Positions 30,029-41,012 of a stretch of DNA of 44,306 bases are shown here, one piece after another (the stretch's first letter is position 1; every line of letters begins with the position of its first letter). Location: positions 1 through 44,306 of the forward strand of contig JAAYBR010000115.1 of NCBI GenBank assembly GCA_012730045.1, read 5' to 3'. Origin of the DNA: Candidatus Hydrogenedentota bacterium. Lineage in GTDB: Bacteria; Hydrogenedentota; Hydrogenedentia; Hydrogenedentales; CAITNO01. Under the pieces are notes generated by a model. That model made no database searches. It saw only the letters and a program-made list of their open reading frames with translations, and was not told the DNA's origin. The position numbers and the translations under genes were made by a program.

Positions 30029-32710
30029 TCAGACGGCCGCTCCGCTCTTTGTGCCGCCGCTGCGGCGGTGGCGTCCGCCCCGGTCCTGCTGGGCCGGCCC
30101 CTCGGCCTTGAGGACCTTCGTGAAATTCATATTCTGGAAGAGGAGGACGATGGGGCTCGCGATGAAGATGGAGGAGTAGGTGCCCACCATGATGCCGATG
30201 GTCAGCACGATGGCGAAGTCCTGGATGGCCTCGCCGCCGAAGATCGCGAGCACCACGGTGACGAACAGAGTGGTCAGCGAGGTGAGCAGCGTGCGGCTCA
30301 GGGTGACGTTGATTGCCCCGTTGAGCACGGTCATGAACTTGATGCCCTTGCCGCGGGATTTCTCCATGTCCTCGCGCACCCGGTCAAAGACCACGATGGT
30401 GTCGTTGATCGAGTAGCCGAGGATGGTCAGCAGCGCCGCGATGACGCCCATGGAAATCTCGCCGCCGAGCAGGGAGAAGGCGCCCACGGTGAATAAGATG
30501 TCGTGCACCAGGGCGAGCACGGCGCCCAGGGCGAACCGCAGCTCGAAACGCACCCACACGTAGCCGATGATGAAGACCAGCGCCCAGAACAGCGCGTTCA
30601 GCGCGTCCCAGCGGAGCTGCGCGCCCACGGAGGGCCCGACCGTCTGCTCGTCCTCGACCACCACCTCGTCCAGGGTCTTTCCCGGGGTCAGGTGCAACAG
30701 CGTCTCCTGGATGCGCTCCGCCACGGTGCGCACGGTGGCCGCCGCGCCGTCCACGCCGGCGGTAGTATCGCGGGTCACGTCGCCCACGCGGATGATGAAA
30801 AGGTTGGGCCGGTTGGACTCGTCCGAGGTCTCCTGCACGACCGGGTTGGTGAACCCGGCGGAGGTGAGGGAGGACCGAACGTCCTCAATGGGTATCTGCT
30901 GGTCGGCCTTGACGGAGAGCACCAAGTTGGTTCCCTCCCGGAAGTCCACGCCGAAGTTGTCCATGCCGCGGGTGAAAAACCAGACCATGCCCACGGCGAT
31001 GCACGCAAGACTCACGGAGATGACCACCTTGCGCACCTGTATGAAGGGGATGCCGGGGTTGGCCGGCACCAGGGCCAGCATCCGGCACTGGGTGAGCAGC
31101 TTCCGCTCCAGGGCGAAGTCAACCAGGCCCTTGGTCAGGACGAGGGAGACAAACAGGGTGGAGCAGATGCCGATGCTGAGCGTAAGGGCGAAGCCCTGGA
31201 TCGGGCCGGTGCCGAACTGCATGAGCACGGCGCCCGCGATGAGCGTGGTCAGGTTGGCGTCGAGGATGGTGATGCCCGCGCGCTTGAAGGCGCTCTCGAT
31301 GGACGCCAGGACCGTGTGGCCGAGGCGCAGCTCCTCGCGGATGCGTTCGTAGATGAGCACGTTGGCGTCCACCGCCATGCCCATGGTGAGCACCAGTCCG
31401 GCGATGCCGGGAAGCGTGAGCGTGAGGTTGAAGTACGCCATGGCCGCGATGATGAGCAGGGCGTTTGCGATGAGGCCCAGGATCGCGACGATGCCGAGGC
31501 CCTGGTAGTAGAACACCATGAAGACGCCGACCAGCGCAAGGCTCGCCAGGGACGAGGTGACGCCCTTGCGGACCGTGTCCGCCCCGAGGCTCGCGCTGAC
31601 GGTGCGGGTGAACTCCTCGCGCACCGGGATGACCATGGAGCCCGAGTTCAGGGCGATGGCCAGGTCGCGCGCCTCCTCGCCCTCGAAGTTGCCGGAGATC
31701 TGGCCGCGGCCGACGATGCGGTCGCGGATGGTCGGCGCGGAGACCACCACGCCGTCCAGGACGATCGCCATGGGGTTGCCAATGTTCTGCTCGGTGGCTT
31801 CGGCGAACAGCTCGCTGGCCGCCCCGTTGAAGGCGAAGAGAATCTGCCAGTAGGGCGGGTTGGACTCGTCGGGCAGCGCGGCCGAGGAGGCCAGCCCCTC
31901 GCCGGAGGCGATGGGCTTCTTGTCGAGCACGTAGAGTTCGTACTCCTGGACCTTCTCGTAGGGCTTGGGCTTCTGGCTGAAGGCCACGATCTTTTCCTCG
32001 GGAATGACCCCGGTTTCGGCGGCCTTCGCCAGCACGCGCTCGACGCGCTCGTAGTTCTCCAGGGTGACGGTGAGGGCGTCGGCCCGCAGGGCCGAGAGCT
32101 TCACGAAGGGCAGGAACTCCTCCGGGAAGGTGTCGCGGATCTTGGAGAACACCTGCTGGGCGGCGTCCGGGCCGGCCACGATGTGGAAGTTGAGCATGGC
32201 CGTCTTGGTGATGAGGTTCTTCGCGCGCTGGACATCCTTCTCGCCGGGCAGCTGGATCTGAATCTGGGTGGTTCCCAGCGCCTGGATCACCGGCTCCTTC
32301 GCCTCGAAGTCGTTGACGCGCCGCGTGATCTGGTCCAGCACCGTCTGCTGGATTTCCCGCTCAATGTCCGCGTCGCTGTACTTGCTGTCGCGGTACTCCT
32401 TGAGGCGCTCAGGGGAAAGGTCTTTGATGTCGAACCCCAGGACCATGTGGATGCCGCCCTGGAGGTCGAGGCCGAGGTTGATCACCCGGCTCCGGTCGCA
32501 CTGCGCCCAGCGCTTGACGCCGAGCACCTGCCGCTCAAAGTAACTTGGGCGCTTGCGCGCAAGCTGGTCCTCCTCCGCCTGCCAGGCGGCCATGCGCGCC
32601 CCGCGGGTCTCCTCGGAGAGGACCATCCACCCGATGGTCGGGTAGACGTAGTAGGCGGCCATAGCGAGCACGCCCCAGATAAGGATTGTCCGATAGATGT
32701 TCTTGGCCAT
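30029..32710 (-). CDS. secDF: Fused protein-export membrane protein SecDF
   Basis: An 893-residue inner-membrane protein joining SecD and SecF, the proton-driven accessory of the SecYEG translocon that helps pull exported proteins across. The SecD half has an N-terminal helix, the DLQGGIHMVLGFD block, a large periplasmic domain (about residues 70-350) and the helix bundle with GMAVDANVLIYERIREEL. The SecF half begins with a new helix near residue 600, followed by FGVDFREGTNLVLSV and GYSINDTIVVFDRVRED. Twelve hydrophobic helices in total are expected. ATG 32710 is preceded by GTGGAG at about 7 nt; a GTG at 32722 is less likely. The tail is basic (RRGGRHRRSG-like). yajC and tgt lie upstream on the same strand, the classic secretion cluster in tgt-yajC-secDF order. 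Confidence 0.97.
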   Translation of the reverse strand: MAKNIYRTILIWGVLAMAAYYVYPTIGWMVLSEETRGARMAAWQAEEDQLARKRPSYFERQVLGVKRWAQCDRSRVINLGLDLQGGIHMVLGFDIKDLSPERLKEYRDSKYSDADIEREIQQTVLDQITRRVNDFEAKEPVIQALGTTQIQIQLPGEKDVQRAKNLITKTAMLNFHIVAGPDAAQQVFSKIRDTFPEEFLPFVKLSALRADALTVTLENYERVERVLAKAAETGVIPEEKIVAFSQKPKPYEKVQEYELYVLDKKPIASGEGLASSAALPDESNPPYWQILFAFNGAASELFAEATEQNIGNPMAIVLDGVVVSAPTIRDRIVGRGQISGNFEGEEARDLAIALNSGSMVIPVREEFTRTVSASLGADTVRKGVTSSLASLALVGVFMVFYYQGLGIVAILGLIANALLIIAAMAYFNLTLTLPGIAGLVLTMGMAVDANVLIYERIREELRLGHTVLASIESAFKRAGITILDANLTTLIAGAVLMQFGTGPIQGFALTLSIGICSTLFVSLVLTKGLVDFALERKLLTQCRMLALVPANPGIPFIQVRKVVISVSLACIAVGMVWFFTRGMDNFGVDFREGTNLVLSVKADQQIPIEDVRSSLTSAGFTNPVVQETSDESNRPNLFIIRVGDVTRDTTAGVDGAAATVRTVAERIQETLLHLTPGKTLDEVVVEDEQTVGPSVGAQLRWDALNALFWALVFIIGYVWVRFELRFALGAVLALVHDILFTVGAFSLLGGEISMGVIAALLTILGYSINDTIVVFDRVREDMEKSRGKGIKFMTVLNGAINVTLSRTLLTSLTTLFVTVVLAIFGGEAIQDFAIVLTIGIMVGTYSSIFIASPIVLLFQNMNFTKVLKAEGPAQQDRGGRHRRSGGTKSGAAV

Positions 32711-32777
32711 GAGAAACTCCACTGATGCCGAATGTTCGGAATGGTCGCCGCCGTCCGGGGGCGAAGCCCGGAATGGT

Positions 32778-33122
32778 TTACTTGCCTGTGCTCTTGGGCT
32801 CCACCTTCGCGATGGCCGCCCGCAAAAACTCCATGGTCACGTTGTCGTCCACGCGCAGGATCACCCGGTCCTCGCTGAGGTTGACCACGGTGCCGCACAC
32901 GCCGCCCGTGGTGATCACCGCGTCGCCGCGCTCGACGGCGGCCAGCATCTGCCTGCGCTCCCGCTCGCGTTTCTGCTGCGGACGGATCATGAGAAAGTAC
33001 ATGATCGCGAAAAAGATCACCAGCATGGGCAGCATGCCGCCCAGGGCGCTCTGGGGCGAGGCCCCCTCGGCGGGGGCCTCCGCGGCCTGCTCAACTGCCT
33101 GCGCGGTCAGAAATCTCCACAC
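32778..33122 (-). CDS. yajC: Preprotein translocase subunit YajC
   Basis: A 114-residue protein with one membrane helix (about residues 32-48, LPMLVIFFAIMYFLMIRP), the typical RPQQKRERERRQML block after it, and a small beta domain (GDAVITTGGVCGTVVNLSEDRVIL). YajC joins the SecDF complex in the inner membrane. The start is a GTG at 33122 with AGGAGG about 8 nt before it, a strong site that decides this start. It lies 67 nt before secDF and 42 nt after tgt; probable operon. Confidence 0.95.
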   Translation of the reverse strand: MWRFLTAQAVEQAAEAPAEGASPQSALGGMLPMLVIFFAIMYFLMIRPQQKRERERRQMLAAVERGDAVITTGGVCGTVVNLSEDRVILRVDDNVTMEFLRAAIAKVEPKSTGK

Positions 33123-33164
33123 GTGGGTCGTCCTCCTGTTGGGGTAACCGTCTCCCGGGGAAGG

Positions 33165-35241
<2,077 letters not shown>

Positions 35242-35272
35242 GGTTTTTCCTCCGGGCGCCCGCGGGCGCCGG

Positions 35273-35304
35273 TTGACAACTCCGTCCGTCAGACGGTGTA
35301 TAGT
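35273..35304 (+). promoter_or_regulatory. Putative mutL promoter with shared element, copy 2
   Basis: TTGACA (35273-35278) is a perfect -35. The best -10 is TATAGT (35299-35304), at an unusually long 20-nt spacing. The spacer holds CCGTCCGTCAGACGGT (35282-35297), nearly identical to 21365-21380, so a regulator binding or bending the spacer is conceivable. Predicted transcription starts about 95 nt before the mutL ATG. Confidence 0.45.
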
Positions 35305-35404
35305 GTAGGGCATGCCGGGGCCGCAGTCAAATGGGCCGGCCCGGTTGAAGCGGGGCGGCGGTATCGCGGAAAATGGGCGGGAACGGCAGCCGGGAGCCGC
35401 AGGC

Positions 35405-37327
35405 ATGGCATCGGTTTCGGACATACCCAATGTGAGGATTTTGCCCGACGACGTGGCAAACAAGATCGCCGCCGGGGAGGTCGTCGAGCGCCCCGCCTCC
35501 GTGGTGAAGGAGCTGGTGGAGAACGCCCTCGACGCGCGGGCCACCCGCGTTGTCGTGCGCATTGTGGCGGCGGGCCGCCAGCTCATCGAGGTGCAGGACA
35601 ACGGCCACGGCATGTCGGAGCAGAACGCCCTGCTGGCCATCGAGCGGCACGCCACGAGCAAAATCCGGTCCGCCCAGGACCTGGACGCCATCAAGACCCT
35701 CGGGTTCCGGGGGGAGGCCCTCGCGAGCATCGCCTCCGTGTCGCGTTTTCTCCTCACCACGCGCCGCGCCGCCGACGCCGAGGGCACCCGCCTGCGGGTG
35801 GACGGCGGCGTGCTGCGGACCGTGGAGAAGACCGGCGCGCCCCCCGGCTCGATGGTTTCCGTGAACCGGCTGTATTTCAACACCCCCGTCCGCGCGAAGT
35901 TTCTCAAGGGCATCGCCACGGAGCTGGGGCACTGCATTGACGTGGTCCAGCGCCACGCCTTCGCCCACGAGGGCGTCGCCTTCCAGCTTTTCCACAACGA
36001 CAAGGCGCTGCTGGACATCCCCGAGCGTGCCACCCTGCGCGAGCGCGTCGCCCTGATCTGGGGGCTCGCCTTCTCCCGCGAGATGGTGGAGGTGGACGCC
36101 GAGGAGGGCGGGTTCCGCGTGCGCGGGCTCGTGGGCAGTCCCGGCCTCACCCGCACCGGGCGCTCCCACCAGTTCTTCTTCATCAACGGCCGCCCGGTGG
36201 TCAACCGGGTGCTTCAATACGGGCTGGCGGACGCCTACCGCGGCCTGCTGACCGTTGGCCGCCATCCCGTGGGCCTGCTCCTGATCGAGGCCAACCCCCG
36301 GCTGGTGGATGTCAACATCCACCCCACCAAGCGCGAGGTGCGCTTCCGCGAGGACCGCGGAGTGCATGACGCCGTCATGGGCGCCGTGCGCGGCGCCCTC
36401 GCCCGCGTGGCGGCGTCGTCTCCCCGGGAACCCCTCCCCTCCCCCGCCCCGGTTTCACCGGACTTCACAGAAGGGGATCCGGGGGAGGTCTTTCGTCCGT
36501 ATGCGCCCTCCCCGGGCGGATTCTCGCCGCCGCCGTCGCGCGGGGCGGAGCCCCCGCCTGCGGCGGTTCAGGGAATGCTCATCCCCCGGCGCCAGGATCC
36601 TTTGGAGCAGGCGGGCAGGACGCCCGCGCCGCCGCCCGTGCCCGGGACAGCGCCCGCTGTGCAACCCGGGAGCGATGCCCTTTCGGAGGAGGCGGCCCAC
36701 GGATTGGACGCCGTGTCGCCGGACGCGCTGTATGAACCCGTGGGCGACCTGCCGGACGCCCCGATCCAGGTCTTCGACACCTATCTGATCGTGCCCTCGG
36801 AAAACCGCCTCCTGATCATTGACCAGCACGCGCTCCATGAGCGCCTGAACTATGAGGAGCTGCGGGCGGAGCTGACGGACCGGGGCTACGCCTCGCAGCA
36901 GCTTGCCGTGCCGCTCGTGCTGGAGGTGGCCCCGTCCCAGATCGCGCAGGTGGAGAAGCATCTGGATCTTTTCGCCCGGCTGGGGGTGGAGATGGAGTCC
37001 TTCGGCGGCAACACCTTTCAGGTCACCGCCGTCTGCCACCTCTACGAGGAGTCCATGGTGGGGGACCTCGTGTTCCGGGTGCTGGACGAGCTGGCCCAGG
37101 GCAACCTTTTCGGCCGCGACAGCCTCATGGACGACATGCTGCGCCTGGCCACCCGCGCCTGCAAGGCGTCGGTGCGGGCCGGGGAGCCCCTCACGCCGGA
37201 GGAGCGCAAAAACCTGCTGGCGGGGCTGCGCCGGCTACAGCCGCCCTACACCTGCCCCCACGGCCGCCCCATCATTGTGGAACTGACCCGGCGCCAGATG
37301 GAGAAAAGCTTCCGGAGGATTCAGTGA
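35405..37327 (+). CDS. mutL: DNA mismatch repair protein MutL
   Basis: A 640-residue GHKL ATPase that links MutS mismatch recognition to strand incision. The N-terminal ATPase (about 1-330) has NKIAAGEVVERPASVVKEL, DNGHGM, GFRGEALASI and FFINGRPV. A Pro-rich linker (about 340-450) leads to the C-terminal dimerisation and nuclease domain. The metal-binding endonuclease motif DQHALHERLNYE (from D473) fits DQHA(X)2E(X)4E, and CPHGRPII is present, so this is the nicking type of MutL, as expected where no MutH exists. ATG 35405 is chosen by family alignment; ATG 35312 would add 31 residues with no homology. Its TGA overlaps the GTG start of miaA (GTGA), so the two are translationally coupled. Confidence 0.96.
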   Translation: MASVSDIPNVRILPDDVANKIAAGEVVERPASVVKELVENALDARATRVVVRIVAAGRQLIEVQDNGHGMSEQNALLAIERHATSKIRSAQDLDAIKTLGFRGEALASIASVSRFLLTTRRAADAEGTRLRVDGGVLRTVEKTGAPPGSMVSVNRLYFNTPVRAKFLKGIATELGHCIDVVQRHAFAHEGVAFQLFHNDKALLDIPERATLRERVALIWGLAFSREMVEVDAEEGGFRVRGLVGSPGLTRTGRSHQFFFINGRPVVNRVLQYGLADAYRGLLTVGRHPVGLLLIEANPRLVDVNIHPTKREVRFREDRGVHDAVMGAVRGALARVAASSPREPLPSPAPVSPDFTEGDPGEVFRPYAPSPGGFSPPPSRGAEPPPAAVQGMLIPRRQDPLEQAGRTPAPPPVPGTAPAVQPGSDALSEEAAHGLDAVSPDALYEPVGDLPDAPIQVFDTYLIVPSENRLLIIDQHALHERLNYEELRAELTDRGYASQQLAVPLVLEVAPSQIAQVEKHLDLFARLGVEMESFGGNTFQVTAVCHLYEESMVGDLVFRVLDELAQGNLFGRDSLMDDMLRLATRACKASVRAGEPLTPEERKNLLAGLRRLQPPYTCPHGRPIIVELTRRQMEKSFRRIQ

Positions 37328-38316
37328 GGCCGGTGCTTGCCGTGGTGGGGCCGACGGCCTCCGGGAAAACCCGCCTGTCCCTCGAACTGGCGGAGCGCCT
37401 CAACGGGGAGATTGTGTCCGCCGACGCCATGCAGGTCTACCGGGGCATGGAGATCGGCACCGCCGCGCCCACGCCGGAGGAGCGCGGCCGCGCCCCGCAC
37501 CATCTGGTGTCCCTCCTTTCCCCCGACACGCTCATGGCCGCCGGCCGTTTCCAGAAGGAGGCGCGGGACTGCGTCCGCGACATCCAGGCGCGGGGCCGCA
37601 CCGCGCTCGTGGTCGGCGGGTCGGGGCTCTATGTGCGCGCCCTGCTGGACGGCTTGTTCGAGGGGCCGGGCCGGGATGAGGCGCTGCGCGCGCTGTTGCG
37701 GGAGGAGGCGGAAAGGCTGGGGAACGCCGCCCTCATGGCGCGCCTGCGCGCCGTGGACCCGGACTATGCGGCCATGCTGTCCAGTGAGAACGACGTCGTG
37801 CGGGTGGTGCGCGCGCTGGAGGTGCACGCCCTCACCGGCATCCCCTATTCGCGCCTGCATGCCGCCCACAAGGAGCGCCCCGACCGGATTCCCGCCCTGC
37901 GGATCGGGGTCGCGCCGCCCCGGGATGCGCTGTATGACCGGATCAACCGGCGAGTGGACGAAATGGTCGCCGCCGGATGGGTGGACGAGGTGCGCGCCCT
38001 CCTTGCGGCGGGCCACGAGGGGCACCTGGAGCGCATCAAGGCGCTGGGCTACCGGGAGATTGCCGCCCACCTGCGCGGGGAGCAGTCCCTCGAGGAGGCG
38101 GTGGAGGCGGTCAAACTGCACCACCGGCGCTATGCCCGCCGCCAGCTCTCGTGGTTCCGGGCGGACAAGCGGGTCGTGTGGATGGATCCGTCGGACGGCC
38201 CGGCCGCAGTGGACGCCGTGCGGGCGCGCTGGGCGCGCTTCCTAGAACAGGAAACTGTACCCGAGGGCGAAGGAGAAGGCGGTGGCGGAGACGGTGGACC
38301 CCTTCCCCAGCAGTGA
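37324..38316 (+). CDS. miaA: tRNA dimethylallyltransferase
   Basis: A 330-residue enzyme that adds a dimethylallyl group to A37 of tRNAs reading codons that begin with U; the prenyl donor comes from the MEP pathway that starts with dxs. P-loop GPTASGKT (about 9-16), SADAMQVYRGMEIGTAAPT, GGSGLYVRALLDGL and the tRNA-binding ALGYREIAAHL block are visible. The start is a GTG overlapping the mutL stop codon by 4 bases. The last 25 residues (Gly/Glu-rich) extend past the normal C-terminus and are encoded entirely opposite the 3' end of the convergent outer-membrane gene, an overlap of 75 bp. The tail may be a non-functional extension. Confidence 0.95.
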   Translation: MRPVLAVVGPTASGKTRLSLELAERLNGEIVSADAMQVYRGMEIGTAAPTPEERGRAPHHLVSLLSPDTLMAAGRFQKEARDCVRDIQARGRTALVVGGSGLYVRALLDGLFEGPGRDEALRALLREEAERLGNAALMARLRAVDPDYAAMLSSENDVVRVVRALEVHALTGIPYSRLHAAHKERPDRIPALRIGVAPPRDALYDRINRRVDEMVAAGWVDEVRALLAAGHEGHLERIKALGYREIAAHLRGEQSLEEAVEAVKLHHRRYARRQLSWFRADKRVVWMDPSDGPAAVDAVRARWARFLEQETVPEGEGEGGGGDGGPLPQQ

Positions 38317-39486
38317 GAAGGGCTCGTTCCCGCGCCCCGTGTCGGTCTGGGTGTGCCTGGGCGCCCAGATGCCCGTCACATGGACGTGGTGCCGGTCGTT
38401 GATCTTGTGCGTGACCCCCAGCGTCCAATGCTGCTCGGGCGTGACGGGCACCAGCATCGCCACCAGCACATGGTCGTCATGGATGGGGCTGTTCGCGTAG
38501 GCGTAGCCGCCCATGAGCGTCCAGCGCTCGTGCAGCCGCCACTCCGCGCCGAACTTCACCCCGTGCTGGTCCCGCCAGCCAAAACCGCCCTTTGCGAGGA
38601 GGTCGCCCCCGTAGGCGGAGATGCCGGCCCAGTTGAGCCATTTGTAGTCCAGTGTCAGCTCCACCTTGTCCGACATCTTCCACGCGACGCCCGTTTGAAG
38701 GGTCTGGGGCGTGTCCAGCGCGTTGCGCAGCAGGTCCCCGTAGTCCTTCATGGTCTGGGTCCAGTGGCGGGACACATAGTTCAGGCCCCAGGCCCACCGG
38801 TCCCATTTCTTGTACAGGCCCAGCCCGAACCCGGCGCCCAGGGCGTTCTCCCACGCGTGGTTGGCCTCGGCCCCGGAAAAGGACAGCGTGAGGTGGTCGG
38901 TGCGCAGGCGCGACAGCGACCCGTGCAGCCCGAAGCCGACCGACCAGCCGTCGCCCAGGTCGTGCGCGTAGGCCAGCACCCCCCGCAGGTGCTGGTAACT
39001 CAGGCGGCGGTCCACATTGCCCCCCACCAGGCGGGTGAGCCAGGTGCGGGAATGGGGATAGTCCACCCCCGACCCGCTGGGCACGAAGAACCCGCCGCCC
39101 AGGGTGCCCGACTTCAGCGGCCACACAAATCCCGACGCCACCAGGTTGCCCGTCACCTCGGACTCCAGGGTGCCCTCGAAACGGTTGCCGATGACACCCC
39201 GGGGATGGGCCTCGAAGTCGCTGAACACACTGTACCAGTTCACGTCCAGCCGCCGCTCCAGGTCCACCATCGCCGCAGGGTTCATGAAACTCCAATAGGA
39301 GCTGCGCGGGCTCGCCACGCCGCTGGAGGCCCGTCCCAGTTGCTGGGCGTCGTTCCCGAGAAGGAACACCCCCTCCCCCGCCGGGGCGGCCGGACAGAAC
39401 AGGGCGGCCGCGCAGAAGGCGGCCACCGCCAGCGCGAAACGCGATGGGACACGGGAAAAGAGCCGGGGCGCGACGGCGGAAGACAT
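38242..39486 (-). CDS. OmpP1/FadL-like outer-membrane protein, copy 1
   Basis: A 414-residue beta-barrel protein with a signal peptide (cleavage likely after about residue 37, before GEGVFLLGNDAQQLGRASSG). The mature N-terminus with asparagine-rich SFMNPAAMVDL resembles the hatch region of FadL/TodX transporters, which carry fatty acids or other hydrophobic molecules across the outer membrane. Alternating aromatic strands run to a terminal Phe (ALGYSFLF), the usual signal for barrel insertion. AAGGAG lies 5-6 nt before ATG 39486. A promoter (TTGCGT-18 nt-TAGACT) precedes it. A close paralogue lies immediately upstream. The 3' end overlaps miaA by 75 bp on the opposite strand. Substrate unknown. 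Confidence 0.88.
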   Translation of the reverse strand: MSSAVAPRLFSRVPSRFALAVAAFCAAALFCPAAPAGEGVFLLGNDAQQLGRASSGVASPRSSYWSFMNPAAMVDLERRLDVNWYSVFSDFEAHPRGVIGNRFEGTLESEVTGNLVASGFVWPLKSGTLGGGFFVPSGSGVDYPHSRTWLTRLVGGNVDRRLSYQHLRGVLAYAHDLGDGWSVGFGLHGSLSRLRTDHLTLSFSGAEANHAWENALGAGFGLGLYKKWDRWAWGLNYVSRHWTQTMKDYGDLLRNALDTPQTLQTGVAWKMSDKVELTLDYKWLNWAGISAYGGDLLAKGGFGWRDQHGVKFGAEWRLHERWTLMGGYAYANSPIHDDHVLVAMLVPVTPEQHWTLGVTHKINDRHHVHVTGIWAPRHTQTDTGRGNEPFSLLGKGSTVSATAFSFALGYSFLF

Positions 39487-39534
39487 AACTGCTCCTTGGA
39501 AGAACGGGTTTGGGGGCACTGCGAAAAGAGCCGC

Positions 39535-39564
39535 AGTCTACCCAAAGGGGTCCGGTGGACGCAA
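39535..39564 (-). promoter_or_regulatory. Putative promoter of FadL-like copy 1
   Basis: On the minus strand TTGCGT (39559-39564) and TAGACT (39535-39540) are 18 nt apart. It lies between the two paralogues, so copy 1 can be expressed separately from copy 2. Confidence 0.45.
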
Positions 39565-39584
39565 GACCAGTGTGTTGTTAACCC

Positions 39585-40814
39585 CTAGAACAGGTAACTG
39601 TATCCAAGGGCGACGGAGATGGCACCGGAGGAGACGGTGCTGCCCTTGCCCAGCAGGGAGAAGGGCTCGTTGCCCCGGCCCGTGTCCGTCATGGTGTGGT
39701 GCGGGGCCCACACGCCGACCAGGTGGATTTCGTTCTTGTCGTTTATCTTGTGGGTCACCCCGGCGGTCCAGTGGTGCTCCACGTTGACCGGCACCAGGGC
39801 GCTCAGGAGGACATGGTCCTCGTGGATGGGGGAGTTGGCGTAGGAGTACCCCGCCATGAGAATCCATTTGGCGTGGGCCTTCCACTCGACGCCGATCTTG
39901 CCGCTGTGCTGGTCGCGCCACATGAAGCCGCCCTTGCCCATCAGGTCGCCGCCGTAGGTGGGGATGCCCTTCCAGTTAAGCCACTTGTAGTCCAGGGTGA
40001 ACTCCAGCCGGTCGGTGGCCTTCCACGCAAACCCCGTCTGCACCGTGCGCGGCGTGTCGAGGGCGGATTTCAGCAGGTCCCCGTAACCGCTCATGGACTC
40101 GGTCCAGTGGCGGGAGCTGTAATTCGCGCCCCAGGACCACTTGTCCCAGCGTTTGAAAAGGCCGACGCCGAACCCCGCGCCGAGCGAGTGGTCCCACTCG
40201 TGGCCCATTTCGGCGGACCGGAGGGAAAGGGTCAGGTGGTCGGTGCGGAACCGGGACACGGATCCGTGGAGCCCCAGGCCGACGGACCAGCCGTCGCCAA
40301 GTTCCAGTCCGTAGGCCAGCACCCCGCGGATGTGCTGGTAGCTGAGGCGGCGGTCACAGTTGGCCCCCGCCAGCTGGCTCAACCAGGTGCGGGAATGGGG
40401 AAAGTCCACGCCTGATCCGCTCGGGATGAACACGCCTCCGCCCAGGGTGCCCGTGGACAGGGGCCAGATGAACCCGGTGGACACGATGTTTCCGATCACC
40501 TCGGACTCCAGGGTGCCATCGAAGCGGTTGCCGATGAGTCCGCGGGGGTGAAGCTCCACATCCGTGAGGACGCTGTACCAGTTGATGTCGAAGCGCCGGT
40601 CCAGCTCCACGATGGAGGCCGGGTTCATGTAGCTCCAGTAGGCGCTGCGGGGGCTGGCCACGCCGCTGGACGCCCTCCCGAGCTGCTGCGCATCGTTGCC
40701 CAGAAGGAACACCCCCTCACTGGCCAGCGCGGGGAGTGAGAGGCATCCCAGCAGGAGGAAAGCGAAAAACGGGGTAAACGTGCCTTTCCGGACCGTGTGC
40801 GTAAAGAGCGTCAT
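39585..40814 (-). CDS. OmpP1/FadL-like outer-membrane protein, copy 2
   Basis: A 409-residue paralogue of the preceding protein, alignable along its length with the same landmarks: a signal peptide, EGVFLLGNDAQQLGRASSGVASPR, NWYSVLTD, IPSGSGVDFPHSRTWL and a terminal Phe (ALGYSYLF). It is expected to be an outer-membrane barrel for a hydrophobic substrate. ATG 40814 begins the signal peptide but lacks a good ribosome site (CCTCC instead of GGAGG upstream); ATG 40850, with AAGGA directly before it, is the alternative. A strong promoter lies 44 nt upstream of 40814. The gap to copy 1 is 98 nt. Confidence 0.87.
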   Translation of the reverse strand: MTLFTHTVRKGTFTPFFAFLLLGCLSLPALASEGVFLLGNDAQQLGRASSGVASPRSAYWSYMNPASIVELDRRFDINWYSVLTDVELHPRGLIGNRFDGTLESEVIGNIVSTGFIWPLSTGTLGGGVFIPSGSGVDFPHSRTWLSQLAGANCDRRLSYQHIRGVLAYGLELGDGWSVGLGLHGSVSRFRTDHLTLSLRSAEMGHEWDHSLGAGFGVGLFKRWDKWSWGANYSSRHWTESMSGYGDLLKSALDTPRTVQTGFAWKATDRLEFTLDYKWLNWKGIPTYGGDLMGKGGFMWRDQHSGKIGVEWKAHAKWILMAGYSYANSPIHEDHVLLSALVPVNVEHHWTAGVTHKINDKNEIHLVGVWAPHHTMTDTGRGNEPFSLLGKGSTVSSGAISVALGYSYLF

Positions 40815-40864
40815 AGAGGAGGTTTCCCGTGGGGTAAGAAGCCTGACCATTCCTTGCGTGAGGG

Positions 40865-40894
40865 ATTTTACCCCAGAGAAAACAGGAAAATCAA
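40865..40894 (-). promoter_or_regulatory. Strong promoter of FadL-like copy 2
   Basis: On the minus strand TTGATT (40889-40894) and TAAAAT (40865-40870) are 18 nt apart. The 60 bases upstream (40895-40955) are strikingly AT-rich for this genome and may act as an UP element, suggesting high expression. Confidence 0.6.
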
Positions 40895-40961
40895 CGAAAT
40901 TGTTTTTATCTAATAACGAGAAAAAAGCAGAATTAGTAAATAGGGCAGGAAAACAAAAAAA

Positions 40962-40990
40962 CAGGGCGCTTGGACGGGCCAAGCGCCCTG
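40962..40990 (-). terminator. Intrinsic terminator of the DksA-like gene
   Basis: A perfect 12-bp stem (CAGGGCGCTTGG at 40962-40973 with 40979-40990) has a 5-nt loop. On the minus strand it is followed by TTTTTTTGTTTTCC, a textbook U tract. Confidence 0.9.
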
Positions 40991-41012
40991 CGGGAATGTC
41001 TATGGGAGGAGC

